Assembly (NCBI GenBank): GCA_963843365.1
Contig: CAWJKG010000001.1
Span: 1 to 64,000, forward strand
Direction of reading: 5' to 3'
Origin: Bog-473 sp963843365
Lineage (GTDB): Bacteria; Actinomycetota; Acidimicrobiia; Acidimicrobiales; RAAP-2
DNA length: 64,000 nucleotides
Part shown: one piece after another, positions 1 to 9,478 of the stretch
Layout: every line of letters begins with the position of its first letter
Position numbering within the stretch: position 1 is the stretch's first letter
Made by a program: the position numbers and the translations under genes
Notes under the pieces: generated by a model
The model's input: only the letters and a program-made list of their open reading frames with translations
Database searches by the model: none
Told to the model about the DNA's origin: nothing

Positions 1-1
1 C

Positions 2-754
2 CATGCCTCCCTCGATGCCGGCGTCACCATCATCGACACCGCGGACGCGTACTCGCTCGGTGTCCACGAGCACGGCCACGGCGAGGTGCTGGTGGCCGAG
101 GCGCTGGCCGCGTACGGCGGAGCGACCGACGACGTGCTCGTCGCCACCAAGGGGGGGCACCGTCGACCGGGTGACGGCAGCTGGACCGTGCACGGTGACC
201 CCGCCTACGTGAAGGAAGCCTGTGAGGCCTCCCTCAAGGCGCTCGGCGTCGACGCCATCGGCCTGTACCAGTACCACCGCCCCGACCCCTCCATCCCGTG
301 GGCCGAATCCGTCGGTGCCCTGGCCGATCTGCTCGACGAGGGCAAGATCCTCATGGCGGGGGTCTCCAACGCGAGCGTGGCGCGGATCGACGAGGCCCAG
401 GAGGTCCTCGGTGGCCGGCTGGTGAGCGTGCAGAACGAGTTCTCGCCACGTTTCCGGTCCTCGGAGGACGAGCTCGAGCACTGCGAGAAGCTCGGCATCG
501 CCTTCATCCCCTGGAGTCCCCTGGGTGGCATCGGGCACGCCGACGACATTGCGCGGAACTTCCCGGCCTTCGCCGAGGTGGCGGCCGAGGTCGGCGCCAG
601 CCCCCAGCAGGTCACGTTGGCCTGGATGTTGGCCAAGGGTTCCCGGGTCATCCCCATTCCCGGGAGCAGCCGACCCGAGACGGCGATCGCATCGGCGGCG
701 GCCGCTGACATCTCGTTGACCGCGGACCAGGTGGCGCGCCTGGACGCCTCCTGA
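2..754 (+). CDS. Aldo/keto reductase (5' truncated)
   Basis: An NADPH-dependent oxidoreductase of the aldo/keto reductase superfamily, reducing an unidentified carbonyl. The reading frame is open from base 2, so the N-terminal strand and the start codon lie outside the window; about 250 residues of a roughly 320-residue barrel are visible. The catalytic tetrad of the family can be seen: Asp and Tyr in DTADAY near the left edge, Lys in VATKGG and His in YQYHRPD. The C-terminal nucleotide-binding segment VIPIPGSSRP is intact and the protein ends in LTADQVARLDAS. It lies 13 bp upstream of a co-oriented SDR gene and may be cotranscribed with it. The substrate cannot be read from the sequence. Confidence 0.9.
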   Translation, partial: HASLDAGVTIIDTADAYSLGVHEHGHGEVLVAEALAAYGGATDDVLVATKGGHRRPGDGSWTVHGDPAYVKEACEASLKALGVDAIGLYQYHRPDPSIPWAESVGALADLLDEGKILMAGVSNASVARIDEAQEVLGGRLVSVQNEFSPRFRSSEDELEHCEKLGIAFIPWSPLGGIGHADDIARNFPAFAEVAAEVGASPQQVTLAWMLAKGSRVIPIPGSSRPETAIASAAAADISLTADQVARLDAS

Positions 755-767
755 GGCTCCTGCCGTC

Positions 768-1754
768 ATGATGGACGGCGTGAGCCGCATCAGCGGCAGC
801 GAGGTCACCGGCGCCGAGACCTGGAGCACGGCAGACATGGGCGACCTCACGGGGCGGGTGGCGCTGGTGACCGGCGCCAACAGCGGCATCGGGTACGCGA
901 CGGCCAGTGCCCTGGCCGAGCACGGGGCGCATGTGATCATGGCGTGCCGCGACGACGACAAGGCGCGTCGGGCCCGCGACAAGCTGGAGAGCGAGCTCGA
1001 GCGGTCGTCGCTGGAGCTGCTCCACCTCGACCTGGCCGACCTCGTCTCCGTGCGGCGGGCCGCCGACACGGTGCTGGCCACGCACGCGCGCGGCTGGACC
1101 TGCTGGTCAACAACGCGGGCGTCATGGGGACCCCGTACCGCCAGACGGCCGACGGCTTCGAGCTCCAGATGGCCACGAACCACCTCGGTCACTTCGCGCT
1201 GACCGGTCTCCTCCTCGATCGGATCGTGACGACGGCGCGGTCGCGCATCGTCACCGTGAGCTCCCACCTCCATCGCATCGGGCACCTGCGACCGGACGAC
1301 GTCGCCGGTGAGTCGTTCCGCAGCACCTGGGTGGCCTACGGCACCTCCAAGCTGGCCAACCTCCTCTTCACGTTCGAGCTGGATCGCCGACTGCGGGCCT
1401 CCGGACTGCCGACACAAGCCCTCGCCGCCCATCCGGGCTGGACCCGCAGCAACCTCGCCGGCAGCGGGGCCGCGCTGGGGAAGAGCCGGGTGCGGCGCAA
1501 GCTGGCGCGGCGCCACCGGATCGACGTTCGGGCAATCCGCCGCGGGCGGGGCGCTCCCCGTCCTGTGTGCGGCCACCTCCTCGTCGGTGCACTCGGGCCA
1601 GTACCTCGGTCCGGCCCACCTGTTCGGTCTCTACGGCCCGCCCAGGCTGGCGCACGCGTCGCGGCGGGCGCGCAGCGCCGAGCTGGCCGCCGCGCTGTGG
1701 GGGGCATCCGAAGAGCTCACCGGTGTGCGCTACTCGGTCGACGCCCCCGTCTGA
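768..1754 (+). CDS. Short-chain dehydrogenase/reductase, two frameshifts
   Basis: A Rossmann-fold NAD(P)-dependent oxidoreductase of the WW-domain-oxidoreductase/retinol-dehydrogenase-like SDR group. Reading frame 768 gives WSTADMGDLTGRVALVTGANSGIG (shown here in two parts: the N-terminal lead WSTADM and the cofactor motif VTGANSGIG) up to about 1090. The frame then changes and gives LLVNNAGVMG, the catalytic YGTSKLAN and AAHPGWTRSN. Near 1500-1515 it returns to the first frame and ends in YSVDAPV. The two shifts compensate each other and both lie in GC-alternating runs, which suggests base-call errors more than decay, although a real pseudogene cannot be excluded. The start could be either of the two adjacent ATGs at 768 or 771. 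It is convergent with the following minus-strand gene. Confidence 0.82.
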
Positions 1755-1801
1755 GCGCGGACAGTGCCCGGCGCACCGGAGCGCTCCGGCGCTCCGGACC
1801 C

Positions 1802-2495
1802 TCAGGTGGCGTGCCGGCGCAGGAAGTCCGCGTGCCGCGTCGATCCGGTCGGGTCGCAGCACGCGACCGGCGGGAACGATCGCCACCGAGCGGGCGCCGG
1901 CCCGGTACAGCGCGGCGGCGGCACTCTGGGACCGCGCACCGCTCACGTAGGTGTCGTCGAGGAGCAAGACTCGTGCGCCGCGCACGGCCGCTCGCTCGGT
2001 GGCGGCAGGGAAGAAGGCCGCCGGATCGGGCCGCATGTGCGCCACGGGCGGCGGCCCGCCAGGACCACCGGCACGAGACAGCAGGCACGCGACCCAACGC
2101 GCCGGCGACAGCACCTCGCCCACGTCGCCGTCGAGGCCTTCGACGCGGGCGAGGGGAGCCGGGCCGCGGCGGTGGGTCGAGGGCACCACGCTCACGAGGT
2201 CGGCCGGTCCGCGCAGGAGCGCGCGCAGCTCCGCACCCCGCGCGCGGAGGAAGGTGGAGAAGAGGCAGCGGACGATGGCCCCGTAGCGGAGCCGGGCCTC
2301 GGCCACCGGCGACTCCTTGTACCCGAGCAACACCGTGTAGAGCGGGCTCGGCAGCGGGCACAGGCGGGCCGGCAACGCGGCGGCCAGCGGGAGACCGAGA
2401 CGGCGCGCCACGACCCGGCAGGCGAAGCAGAGGCGCCGGTCCCCGAGAGCGGGGCCGCGGCAGACGGTGCACACCCCCGGCCCCGGGGCGGGCAC
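1802..2495 (-). CDS. ComF-like double zinc ribbon phosphoribosyltransferase, 3' frameshift
   Basis: A type I phosphoribosyltransferase-fold protein like ComF/GntX. Two CxxC pairs near the N-terminus (CTVC and CFAC) form the typical zinc ribbon, and the PRPP-binding loop LLLDDTYVSGA is clear at about residue 170. The start is a GTG 11 bases after the stop of the thioesterase gene, so the two are probably one operon. In the uncorrected frame the protein runs on past RPDRIDAARG. A single-base shift near 1840 restores a family-like tail (DFLRRHAT) and a TGA at 1802-1804, so the end is placed there. Family members are linked to DNA uptake in other bacteria, but the role here is unknown. Confidence 0.7.
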
Positions 2496-2505
2496 GCGGA
2501 ACGGG

Positions 2506-2976
2506 TCAGCCGGCGGGAGCGGAGCCCGGAGCGGGGTCGGGTTCGGGTCGATGCAGGAGAAAGGTTCCCGTCGCCCGGCTCACCAGCATCCCTTCGGAGT
2601 CGCGCACCGTGGCGTCGCCGTAAGCCACCTGCTTGGCCATCCGGGCCACCTCGCCCCGCAGGGTGAAGGTGTCGCCCTTCATGGCGGGGCGCATGCACTC
2701 GGTCTTCATCTCGAGCGTGCCCCGGGTGCGGGCCCGGCCCGGGAGGGCGGCGTTGATGGCGAAGTTCATGCAGGCATCGAGCACCAGGGAGTGGATGCCG
2801 GCCTGGGTGATCCCGTGGGGGTTGCAGGCGATGTCGGTCGGGGTGAAGGTCCCCTCGACCCAGCCCAGGTCCTCGCCGTCGACCCCGTAGGCCGTGAACG
2901 CGCCCCCGACCAGCGCAATGATCGGCATGCCCCCGTCACCGAGCCAGCGGTCCATGTCCTTGCCCGTGCGGCCCAT
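2506..2976 (-). CDS. PaaI-family hotdog-fold thioesterase
   Basis: A 156-residue single-domain hotdog protein, probably an acyl-CoA thioesterase. The central segment NPHGITQAGIHSLVLDAC corresponds to the family's active-site helix, followed by the sheet segments TRGTLEMKTECMRPAM and GDTFTLRGEVARM. The start at 2976 gives a normal family length. Its promoter region faces the divergent thiolase gene starting at 3079, and a metabolic link to acyl-CoA turnover is plausible. It is followed at 11 bp by the phosphoribosyltransferase gene. The acyl specificity cannot be judged. Confidence 0.82.
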   Translation of the reverse strand: MGRTGKDMDRWLGDGGMPIIALVGGAFTAYGVDGEDLGWVEGTFTPTDIACNPHGITQAGIHSLVLDACMNFAINAALPGRARTRGTLEMKTECMRPAMKGDTFTLRGEVARMAKQVAYGDATVRDSEGMLVSRATGTFLLHRPEPDPAPGSAPAG

Positions 2977-3078
2977 GCGGGCCAGACCCTAGATCAGCCA
3001 CCGGGTGGTGCCAGGTAGAATGTTCTCCGATCTGAACCGGGAGGGCGCCGATCGCCACCGGATTTGGGAGGAGACACC

Positions 3079-4253
3079 ATGACCACCGCCGTCATCGTCG
3101 ACGCCGTCCGGACCGCCGGCGGCAAGCGCAACGGGAAGCTCCGCGGCTGGCACGCGGTGGACCTGGCCTCCGAGGCCCTGAAGGCCATCGCCGAGCGCAA
3201 CCAGCTCGACCCGGCGCTGGTCGACGACGTGATCATGGGGTGCGTCATGCAGGTCGCCGAGCAGTCCCTCAACGTGGGGCGCAACGCGGTGCTGGCCGCC
3301 GGCTGGCCCGAGTCGGTGCCCGCCACCACCATCGACCGCCAGTGCGGCTCCTCGCAGCAGGCGGTGCACTTCGCGGCGCAGGGTGTCATGGCCGGGGCCT
3401 ACGACATCGCGGTCGCCGGCGGCATCGAGTCGATGACCCGCACGCCGATGGGCTCGTCTGTCGTGCGTGAGCTCGGCTACCCGTTCGGACCCCGCATGAT
3501 GCAGCGGTACACCGAGACCGGTCTGCCGGGACAGGGCATCGGGGCCGAAATGATCGCCGACAAGTGGGACATCTCCGCGAGGACCTCGACGCCTTCTCGG
3601 TGGAGAGCCACAGGCGGGCCGCCCGGGCCACGGCGGAGGGTCGCTTCGAGAACGAGATCGTGCCCGTGGCCGTGCGCGACGACGAGGGCCACGACACCGA
3701 CGAGATCTTCGCCGCCGACGAGGGCATCCGGCCGGACTCCACCGTCGAGACGCTGGCCAAGCTCAAGCCCGCCTTCAAGGAGGACGGCAAGGTCACGGCG
3801 GGCAACTCGTCACAGATCACCGACGGCGCGTCGGCCGTGCTGATCATGAGCGAGGAGAAGGCGAACACGCTGGGACTGCGGCCACGGGCCCGCTTCCACG
3901 CCTTCGCGCTGGCCGGTGTCGACCCCGTGACCATGCTGACCGGCCCGATCCCGGCCACGACCACGGTGCTGGAGCGGGCCAAGCTCACCATGGACGACAT
4001 CGACGCCGTGGAGATCAACGAGGCCTTCGCCTCCGTCGTGCTGGCCTGGGAGAAGGAGCACCATCCCAACATGGAGCTCGTCAACCCCAACGGCGGCGCC
4101 ATCGCGCTGGGCCACCCGCTCGGGGCATCGGGCGGCAAGCTGACGGCCACGCTGCTGAACGAGCTGGAGCGGACGAACGGCCGCTACGGGCTCCTCACCA
4201 TGTGCGAGGGCGGTGGGCTGGCCAACGCCACCATCATCGAGCGCCTGGGCTGA
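3079..4253 (+). CDS. Acetyl-CoA acetyltransferase (thiolase), one frameshift
   Basis: Catalyses thiolytic cleavage or condensation of acyl-CoA (thiolase II/FadA type). The start is the ATG at 3079 because a strong Shine-Dalgarno GGGAGGAG precedes it by five bases. The acylated cysteine is in DRQCGSSQQA, the active-site histidine in GGAIALGHPLGASGG and the second cysteine in LLTMCEGGG. Near 3573-3577 the frame breaks after DKWDIS and resumes with REDLDAFSVESHRRAAR. Adding one C to the run at that point restores the family sequence exactly, so a homopolymer deletion in the read data is likely. With that correction the protein is about 392 residues, normal for thiolases. Confidence 0.88.
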
Positions 4254-4286
4254 TCCCGGGCGCGGCCGCGCCGGCCGGCGCCTCGG

Positions 4287-4601
4287 TCAGCGGTATCTGG
4301 TGGCCAGCAGGAAGCCGACGAAGATGGCGACCAGGCCGATCACCAGCCCCCAGGGCGAACCGTGCGCCAAGAAGGGCAGGTGCGCCAGGTAGTTGACCGT
4401 GATGACGGCGACGCCCCCGATCAGGAGCACCAGGATGAGGGCGCCGAACCAGGGCGGGCTGTGGCGCACGCTCTTGGGGATCGGCGCGGTGTAGCGCCCG
4501 CTCTCCTCCGGCGTCTTGTAGCGGCCGACCTTCGAGGCGCGGCCGCCGGCCGACTTCCCCTTCTTGGAGGCGCCTCCGGGGCCCTTGGTGCTGGTTGCCA
4601 C
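4287..4601 (-). CDS. crgA: Cell division protein CrgA
   Basis: A small integral membrane protein of the divisome that in mycobacteria helps recruit FtsI and FtsQ. The 104 residues begin at a GTG at 4601 (VATSTKGPGG), have a basic Lys/Gly-rich cytoplasmic head and the family signature RYTAPIPKSVRHSPPW. Two membrane helices follow (FGALILVLLIGGVAVITV and LVIGLVAIFVGFLLATRY). Its position divergent from trpG and next to pknB matches the mycobacterial order Rv0011c-Rv0014c. An open frame extends upstream to 5177 but runs antisense through trpG and is not part of the gene. Confidence 0.9.
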   Translation of the reverse strand: MATSTKGPGGASKKGKSAGGRASKVGRYKTPEESGRYTAPIPKSVRHSPPWFGALILVLLIGGVAVITVNYLAHLPFLAHGSPWGLVIGLVAIFVGFLLATRYR

Positions 4602-4664
4602 GGTGGGAGAGGTTAGCCAGCGGCGGCGAGGCCTTCGGAGCGGGGCCGGTACGATCGTGGGGCC

Positions 4665-5270
4665 ATGGGACCCCGGGTGCTGGTCATCGACAACTACGAC
4701 TCCTTCGTCTACAACCTGGTGCAGGAGCTGGGCGAGCTGGGTGCCGACCCGGTCGTGTTCCGCAACGACGCCATCGACGTGGCGGGCATCCGGGCGGCGC
4801 GGCCCGACGCCGTGCTCATTTCGCCCGGCCCCGGGCGGCCCGAGGACGGCGGCGTGAGCCTGCAGGCGATCGACCAGCTCGCCGGGGAGATCCCGCTCCT
4901 CGGCGTCTGCCTGGGCCACCAGTGCATCGGCCAGGCCTATGGCGCCAGCATCGTGTCGGCCCCCCACCTGATGCACGGCAAGACGTCGGAGATCCACCAC
5001 GACGGCCAGGGGATCTTCGCCGGCCTCCCCAACCCCTTCGTGGCCACGCGCTACCACTCGCTGGTCGTCCATCCCGACTCGGTGCCCGACGAGCTCGAGG
5101 TGACGGCCACCTCCACCGACGGCGTCGTCATGGGGCTGCGCCACCGCACGGCGCGGGTCGAGGGGGTGCAGTTCCACCCCGAGTCGGTGCTCACGGTGTC
5201 GGGCCCGGCCCTGCTGGCCAACTTCCTGGGTCAGCTCGGGGCGGGCGCTTCCGTCCCCACCCCCGCCTGA
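4665..5270 (+). CDS. trpG: Glutamine amidotransferase component of anthranilate/aminodeoxychorismate synthase
   Basis: A class I glutamine amidotransferase that supplies ammonia to chorismate-using TrpE or PabB. The 201 residues start with VLVIDNYDSFVYNL, the classical TrpG/PabA N-terminus. The nucleophile Cys82 is in LLGVCLGHQ, and the His-Glu pair is in GVQFHPESVL near residue 175. The gene is isolated from any trpE or pabB, as in mycobacteria, where the same copy sits between crgA and pknB. Whether it serves tryptophan, folate or both cannot be decided from the sequence. It converges on pknB with a gap of 27 bases. Confidence 0.92.
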   Translation: MGPRVLVIDNYDSFVYNLVQELGELGADPVVFRNDAIDVAGIRAARPDAVLISPGPGRPEDGGVSLQAIDQLAGEIPLLGVCLGHQCIGQAYGASIVSAPHLMHGKTSEIHHDGQGIFAGLPNPFVATRYHSLVVHPDSVPDELEVTATSTDGVVMGLRHRTARVEGVQFHPESVLTVSGPALLANFLGQLGAGASVPTPA

Positions 5271-5297
5271 ACCCGAGGCCCTCTGGTCGCGGTCGGG

Positions 5298-7283
5298 CTA
5301 GCCCTGCCCGCGTCGACCATGGTTCGGCACGGTGCTCGTGCTCGTGGGCGTCGTCGTCGAGGTGGTCGTCGTCGTGGACGACGTGGTGGTCGTCGCCGCC
5401 GCCTGGCACACCGAGATGTTGACCGTCGTCCCGCTGTTGACCTGCGCGTTGGCCGCCGGGCTCTGCGTGTCGACATTGCCCGGCTGGGCCCCGTTGGGGC
5501 AGGCGGTGTCGAAGGTGGTGTTCGCCACCAGGCCGGCGCCCGTAATGGCCGAGGTGGCCGCGTTCTGCGACTGGCCCACGACGCCGGGGACCGACACGCA
5601 GTTGCCGGTGGAGACGACGAGGTTGACCGGGGTGTTGGGCGGGACGCTGATGCCCGACGAGGGGTTCTGCGCCGACACGACGCCGTTGGGCTGACTCGAG
5701 CAGGCCGTGCTCTGGCTGCCCACGGTCAGGCCGGCCTGGGTCAGGATGCTGCCGGCGCGGGCGGGCGTCTGCCCGATCACCGAGGGCACCGAGACCGAGC
5801 TCTGGGTGCCCGAGACGGTCAGGACCACCTTCCGCGTCTCGAGGATCTTCGTACCGCCGGCGGGGTCCTGACTGAGGACGGTCCCCACCGGCTGGTTGCT
5901 CGTCACGTTGTGCACGGTGTACCCGAGATTGGCGCTCTGGAGCATCACGATGGCCTGGGTCAGCTGCTTGCCCGTCACCGTGGGGACCACCACGGTCGGA
6001 ATGTTGGGGCCACCGCTGACGACGAGGTCGACCGCGGTGTTCTTGCCCACCGAAGCGCCGGCCTTCGGATTGGTCGAAATGACGTTGCCCTTGGTGGTGT
6101 TGCTCGTCCGCACCGTGCTGGTGCCGACGGTGAGGTTGTCGTTGTGGAGGGTCTGCGTGGCCTGCCCGGCGGGGAGGCCGACCACGTCGGGCACCGTCAC
6201 GTTGCCCCCGCCGAAGAGCCCCACCGAGCGGAGCAGGAAGAAGGCGATCACGGCCAGCGCCACGAGGAGGATGACCAGCACAATGATGAGGTTGCGCGTG
6301 CGCTTCTTCCGCTCGAGGTCCTCCTTGCTCGCCGGCCCTCCGACGCCGGCGGGAACGGCCATGGTGCGCCCGGTCGTCATGGGGACCACCTGGGTCGCCC
6401 CTACCGGCGCCATCACTGACGTCAGGCCCGGGTCCCCCGCTTCGACGGGTCGCCCGTCGGCGAAACGAAGCAGGTCCGCGCGCAGCTCCTCGGCGGAGGC
6501 GTAGCGGTCGTCCGGATTCTTGGCCATCGCCTTCATGACGACGGCCTCCAACGCCGGCGGCACGCTCGGATTGGCCTCACGGGGGAGCACGGGCAGGTCG
6601 CGCACGTGCTTGGACGCGACGGCGACCGGCGAGTCACCCGTGAAAGGTGGCCGGCCGACGGCCATTTCGTAGAGGACCACACCGAGGGAGTAGATGTCGC
6701 TGCGCGCATCGACGCCCTTCCCCTCCGCCTGCTCGGGCGAGAAGTACGCCGCCGTCCCCATCACGGCCCCCGTCTGGGTGAGGCTCTCCTCGGTGTTCAC
6801 GGCGCGGGCGATGCCGAAGTCCGTGACCTTCACGTCGCCGTCCGGTGTGATCAGGACGTTGCCCGGCTTCACGTCGCGGTGGATCACCCCGTGGCGGTGG
6901 GCGAAGGCCAGGGCCGCCGCCACGCCCGCGCCGATGATCGCGATCTGACGGGGCGGCATGCGCTGAGGGTCGCGCAGCACGGCGGACAGGGGCCGGCCCT
7001 CGACGTACTCCATGACGATGAAATAGGAGCCGTCGTCCTCCCCCCAGTCGAAGACCGGGACGATGTTGGGGTGGGACAGGTTGGCGGCGGCCTGGGCCTC
7101 CCGCCGGAACCGCTCCACGAACGTGCGGTCGACGGAGAGCTCGGGGAAGAGGACCTTGAGCGCGACCGGGCGCTCGAGCTGGCGATCCATGGCCCGGTAG
7201 ACCTGGGCCATGCCGCCGCGGGCGATCAGATGGGTCAGCTCGTAGCGACCCGAATAGATGCGCGGAGTATCGACCGGTTCCAT
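5298..7283 (-). CDS. pknB: PASTA-domain serine/threonine protein kinase PknB
   Basis: A transmembrane receptor kinase controlling peptidoglycan synthesis and division. The kinase domain covers roughly residues 14-275, with the ATP lysine K43 (VALKVLF), HRD at 135-137 (VIHRDVKPGN), DFG at 155-157 and an activation loop with Thr residues (ESLTQTGAVMGTAAY). A single membrane helix lies at about 331-353. Four PASTA repeats follow from about residue 361, each opening with a VPDVVG-like motif (VPDVVGLPAG, VPTVTGKQL, VPSVIGQTP, VPGVVGQSQ), and the end is a Thr/Ser-rich tail. PASTA 3 and 4 contain extra cysteines. It is the last gene of the pstP-fhaB-fhaA direction: the ATG at 7283 lies 55 bases after the pstP stop. 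Confidence 0.96.
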   Translation of the reverse strand: MEPVDTPRIYSGRYELTHLIARGGMAQVYRAMDRQLERPVALKVLFPELSVDRTFVERFRREAQAAANLSHPNIVPVFDWGEDDGSYFIVMEYVEGRPLSAVLRDPQRMPPRQIAIIGAGVAAALAFAHRHGVIHRDVKPGNVLITPDGDVKVTDFGIARAVNTEESLTQTGAVMGTAAYFSPEQAEGKGVDARSDIYSLGVVLYEMAVGRPPFTGDSPVAVASKHVRDLPVLPREANPSVPPALEAVVMKAMAKNPDDRYASAEELRADLLRFADGRPVEAGDPGLTSVMAPVGATQVVPMTTGRTMAVPAGVGGPASKEDLERKKRTRNLIIVLVILLVALAVIAFFLLRSVGLFGGGNVTVPDVVGLPAGQATQTLHNDNLTVGTSTVRTSNTTKGNVISTNPKAGASVGKNTAVDLVVSGGPNIPTVVVPTVTGKQLTQAIVMLQSANLGYTVHNVTSNQPVGTVLSQDPAGGTKILETRKVVLTVSGTQSSVSVPSVIGQTPARAGSILTQAGLTVGSQSTACSSQPNGVVSAQNPSSGISVPPNTPVNLVVSTGNCVSVPGVVGQSQNAATSAITGAGLVANTTFDTACPNGAQPGNVDTQSPAANAQVNSGTTVNISVCQAAATTTTSSTTTTTSTTTPTSTSTVPNHGRRGQG

Positions 7284-7337
7284 GGCGACCAGGAGCCTAC
7301 GCTGGGAGCCTTCGCCGACGCCGCACGGACTTAGGGG

Positions 7338-8948
7338 TCATGGCGCCGTCGTTGTCGCCGTCACGGGCGCGGTCGTGGTCGTGACCGGCATCGTCGTGGT
7401 GGTGGTGGCGATGGGGCTCGGCACCGGGGTGACGATGCGGTGCGGGGGGGCGGTCGTCGTGGTGGTGGTGGTCGTCGTCGTCGTCGTCGTGGTGGTGATG
7501 GTGGTGAGGTACTTCTGGGCGGCTTTCAGCGACGGTTGCTGGACTCCGGCCTTCAGGGCGGCCGCGGCGGCGGGAGAGACCTGTGCGGTCGTCACGCCGG
7601 TGTGATCGACCACCTTGGGATGGAACCAAAGCACCCCGCCCGGCTGGCCCTGCTTCACGACGATCTGCTCGCCTTGGGCCGTCACGACCCAGTTGTCGTA
7701 GGCGTACCACTTGAGGACGTAGTAGGCCGCCACCGGCACCGCGGCGACCAGGAGGACGAACCCGACGACACGCGGGGTGATGCGGCGGGGGATGCCGAGA
7801 CGGCGTCGGCGCGCCCCGCGGCTCTCCTTGCCGTCCGGCTTGTCCGCCGCCCGCCTCCCCGGCGGGGGCGGCACGCGCGTGGTCGAGCGCGCCACCGGCA
7901 CCGCGGCCGCTGCGGCGCCCACGAAGAATTCGTCGCTGCGCGGGCCCGTCTCCGCCAACGTCGCGGGCTCGTCCCCGAAGACGAGCCGGGAGCCGGGGGC
8001 CAGGGTCTCGTCCGTCGGGACGGTGGGCACGACGGCAGTCGCGTCCGACCCGGTCGCGGTGGGCCCGCCCGAAGGCTCGGTCCCGTTGGCACCGGGCGCT
8101 GGGCGGCCCTCCTCCGGGTGCGGCTCCACGGCCGGCACGGCGCCCGTCGCGGCCAGGGAAGCTGCTGCTGTTGTTGCACCCAGCGCGAGCGGCGTCACCT
8201 TCGCCGCGCCGCCGTCACCCTCCTCCCCCACCTGGACGTCGACCACCACGACCGTGATGTTGTCGGCGCCCCCGTGCCCGTTGGCGGCGTCGACCAGCCG
8301 GCGGGCCGCCTCGCCCGGGTCTTCGACCTCACCCAGAATGCCGGCCAGCTCGTCGCTGTCGACCTCGTTCGTCAGGCCGTCGGAGCAGAGGAGCAGGCGG
8401 TCGCCCGTCCGCAGCTCCAACTCCCACATGTCGGCCTCCACCTGCGAGGACACGCCGAGAGCGCGGGTGAGGATGTGCCGCTGGGGATGGACCGCGGCCT
8501 CCTCCTCGGTCATCTCCCCGTGGCGCATCCGCTCCTCGGCCAGGCTGTGGTCGTCCGTGACCTGCACGATTTCGCCGCCCGAGTAGACGTAGGCCCTGGA
8601 ATCGCCGACGTTGGCCAGGGCCAGGACGTCGTGACCCTCGGCATCGCCCACCAGGGCCACCGCGGTGAGCGTGGTCCCCATGCCGCGCAGGTCGGCGTTG
8701 ACCTGGCTCTCATGCCAGACCGCGGCGTTCGCCTCCGAGAAGGCCTCGCGCAGGCCCTCAATGGTCGGGGCCCGCTCGAAGGCCAGCTCGAGGGTCTCGA
8801 CGGCGACACGGGCCGCCACTTCGCCACCCACGTGACCACCCATGCCGTCAGCGACCGCGTAGAGATTGGGGCGCTCCAAGGGCAGATCCTGGTTGACGGT
8901 GCGGACCCGCCCCACGTCGGAGGCGGATCCCGACCTCAGCACCGTCAA
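7338..8948 (-). CDS. pstP: PP2C-family protein phosphatase PstP
   Basis: The partner phosphatase of PknB. Residues 1 to about 240 form a PP2C domain with the metal-binding motifs ADGMGGH, ANVGDSRAY, LLCSDGLTNEV and GADNITVVVVD. A long Ala/Pro/Gly linker follows, then a membrane helix (VVGFVLLVAAVPVAAYYVL) and a Thr/Pro-rich extracellular tail with a poly-Thr run. The start appears to be a TTG at 8948 overlapping the fhaB stop as TTGA, with an in-frame GTG two codons downstream as an alternative, so translational coupling is likely. In mycobacteria rodA, pbpA and pknA lie between this gene and pknB; here only 54 bases separate them. Confidence 0.94.
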   Translation of the reverse strand: MTVLRSGSASDVGRVRTVNQDLPLERPNLYAVADGMGGHVGGEVAARVAVETLELAFERAPTIEGLREAFSEANAAVWHESQVNADLRGMGTTLTAVALVGDAEGHDVLALANVGDSRAYVYSGGEIVQVTDDHSLAEERMRHGEMTEEEAAVHPQRHILTRALGVSSQVEADMWELELRTGDRLLLCSDGLTNEVDSDELAGILGEVEDPGEAARRLVDAANGHGGADNITVVVVDVQVGEEGDGGAAKVTPLALGATTAAASLAATGAVPAVEPHPEEGRPAPGANGTEPSGGPTATGSDATAVVPTVPTDETLAPGSRLVFGDEPATLAETGPRSDEFFVGAAAAAVPVARSTTRVPPPPGRRAADKPDGKESRGARRRRLGIPRRITPRVVGFVLLVAAVPVAAYYVLKWYAYDNWVVTAQGEQIVVKQGQPGGVLWFHPKVVDHTGVTTAQVSPAAAAALKAGVQQPSLKAAQKYLTTITTTTTTTTTTTTTTTAPPHRIVTPVPSPIATTTTTMPVTTTTAPVTATTTAP

Positions 8949-9478
8949 CGCGAGACCTCGAAGACGGTGGACCCGATCTGGAGGTGGTCACCCTTGCCGA
9001 GCCGCATCGCTTGCGTGATCTGCTCGGAGTTGACGAACGTCCCGTTCGTCGATCCGAGGTCCTCGACCCACAGCTGATCGTTGCGCCGGAACAGGCGGGC
9101 GTGCAGCGTCGACGTGTAGATGTCCTCCGGCATGGCGACACCACAGCCCGGCGACCGCCCGATCGTCAGCTCGTCGTCGAGGTCGTAGGTACGACCGACG
9201 TGCTCGGGAGGCTGCACCACCTTGAGGAACAGCTGACGGCGCCGGCTCGGCTTGGGCTGACTCGGCACGATCGCGGCGGCCTTCACTTCGCGACGCTCCT
9301 GGCGTCGCACCGAACGCGGCTTGCGGATGGTGGCCGGGCTCATCTCGACCCACACGGCCCGTATGACGCGCAGGAAGAAGAGGAAGATCAGCGCGATGAC
9401 GCCCCACTGCATGACGCGGAGGATCGCATTGAGATTCTGGGTGGCGAAGAGGATCGCGACCGGACCGGGTGCCGTCAC
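8945..9478 (-). CDS. fhaB: FHA-domain membrane protein FhaB (FipA-like)
   Basis: A phosphothreonine-binding protein of the PknB network, connected with septum and cell-wall assembly in actinobacteria. It has 177 residues: an N-terminal membrane helix (VIALIFLFFLRVIRAVWV, about 26-43), a basic linker rich in Arg/Lys, and a C-terminal FHA domain with the conserved LTIGRSPGCGVAMPE, STLHARLFR and DLGSTNGTFVN. The start is a GTG at 9478 that overlaps the fhaA stop as GTGA, and its own stop overlaps the pstP start, so fhaA-fhaB-pstP form a tightly coupled operon. Confidence 0.93.
   Translation of the reverse strand: MTAPGPVAILFATQNLNAILRVMQWGVIALIFLFFLRVIRAVWVEMSPATIRKPRSVRRQERREVKAAAIVPSQPKPSRRRQLFLKVVQPPEHVGRTYDLDDELTIGRSPGCGVAMPEDIYTSTLHARLFRRNDQLWVEDLGSTNGTFVNSEQITQAMRLGKGDHLQIGSTVFEVSR

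Noticed and set aside
944..2623. Long open frame through the SDR gene and its antisense neighbour
   Set aside because: Only its first part encodes SDR sequence; the rest is Arg/Gly-rich shadow sequence caused by high GC and the frameshift.
7440..7505. GTGGTG/GTCGTC simple repeat as a regulatory element
   Set aside because: It is the coding sequence of the poly-Thr tail of PstP on the other strand.
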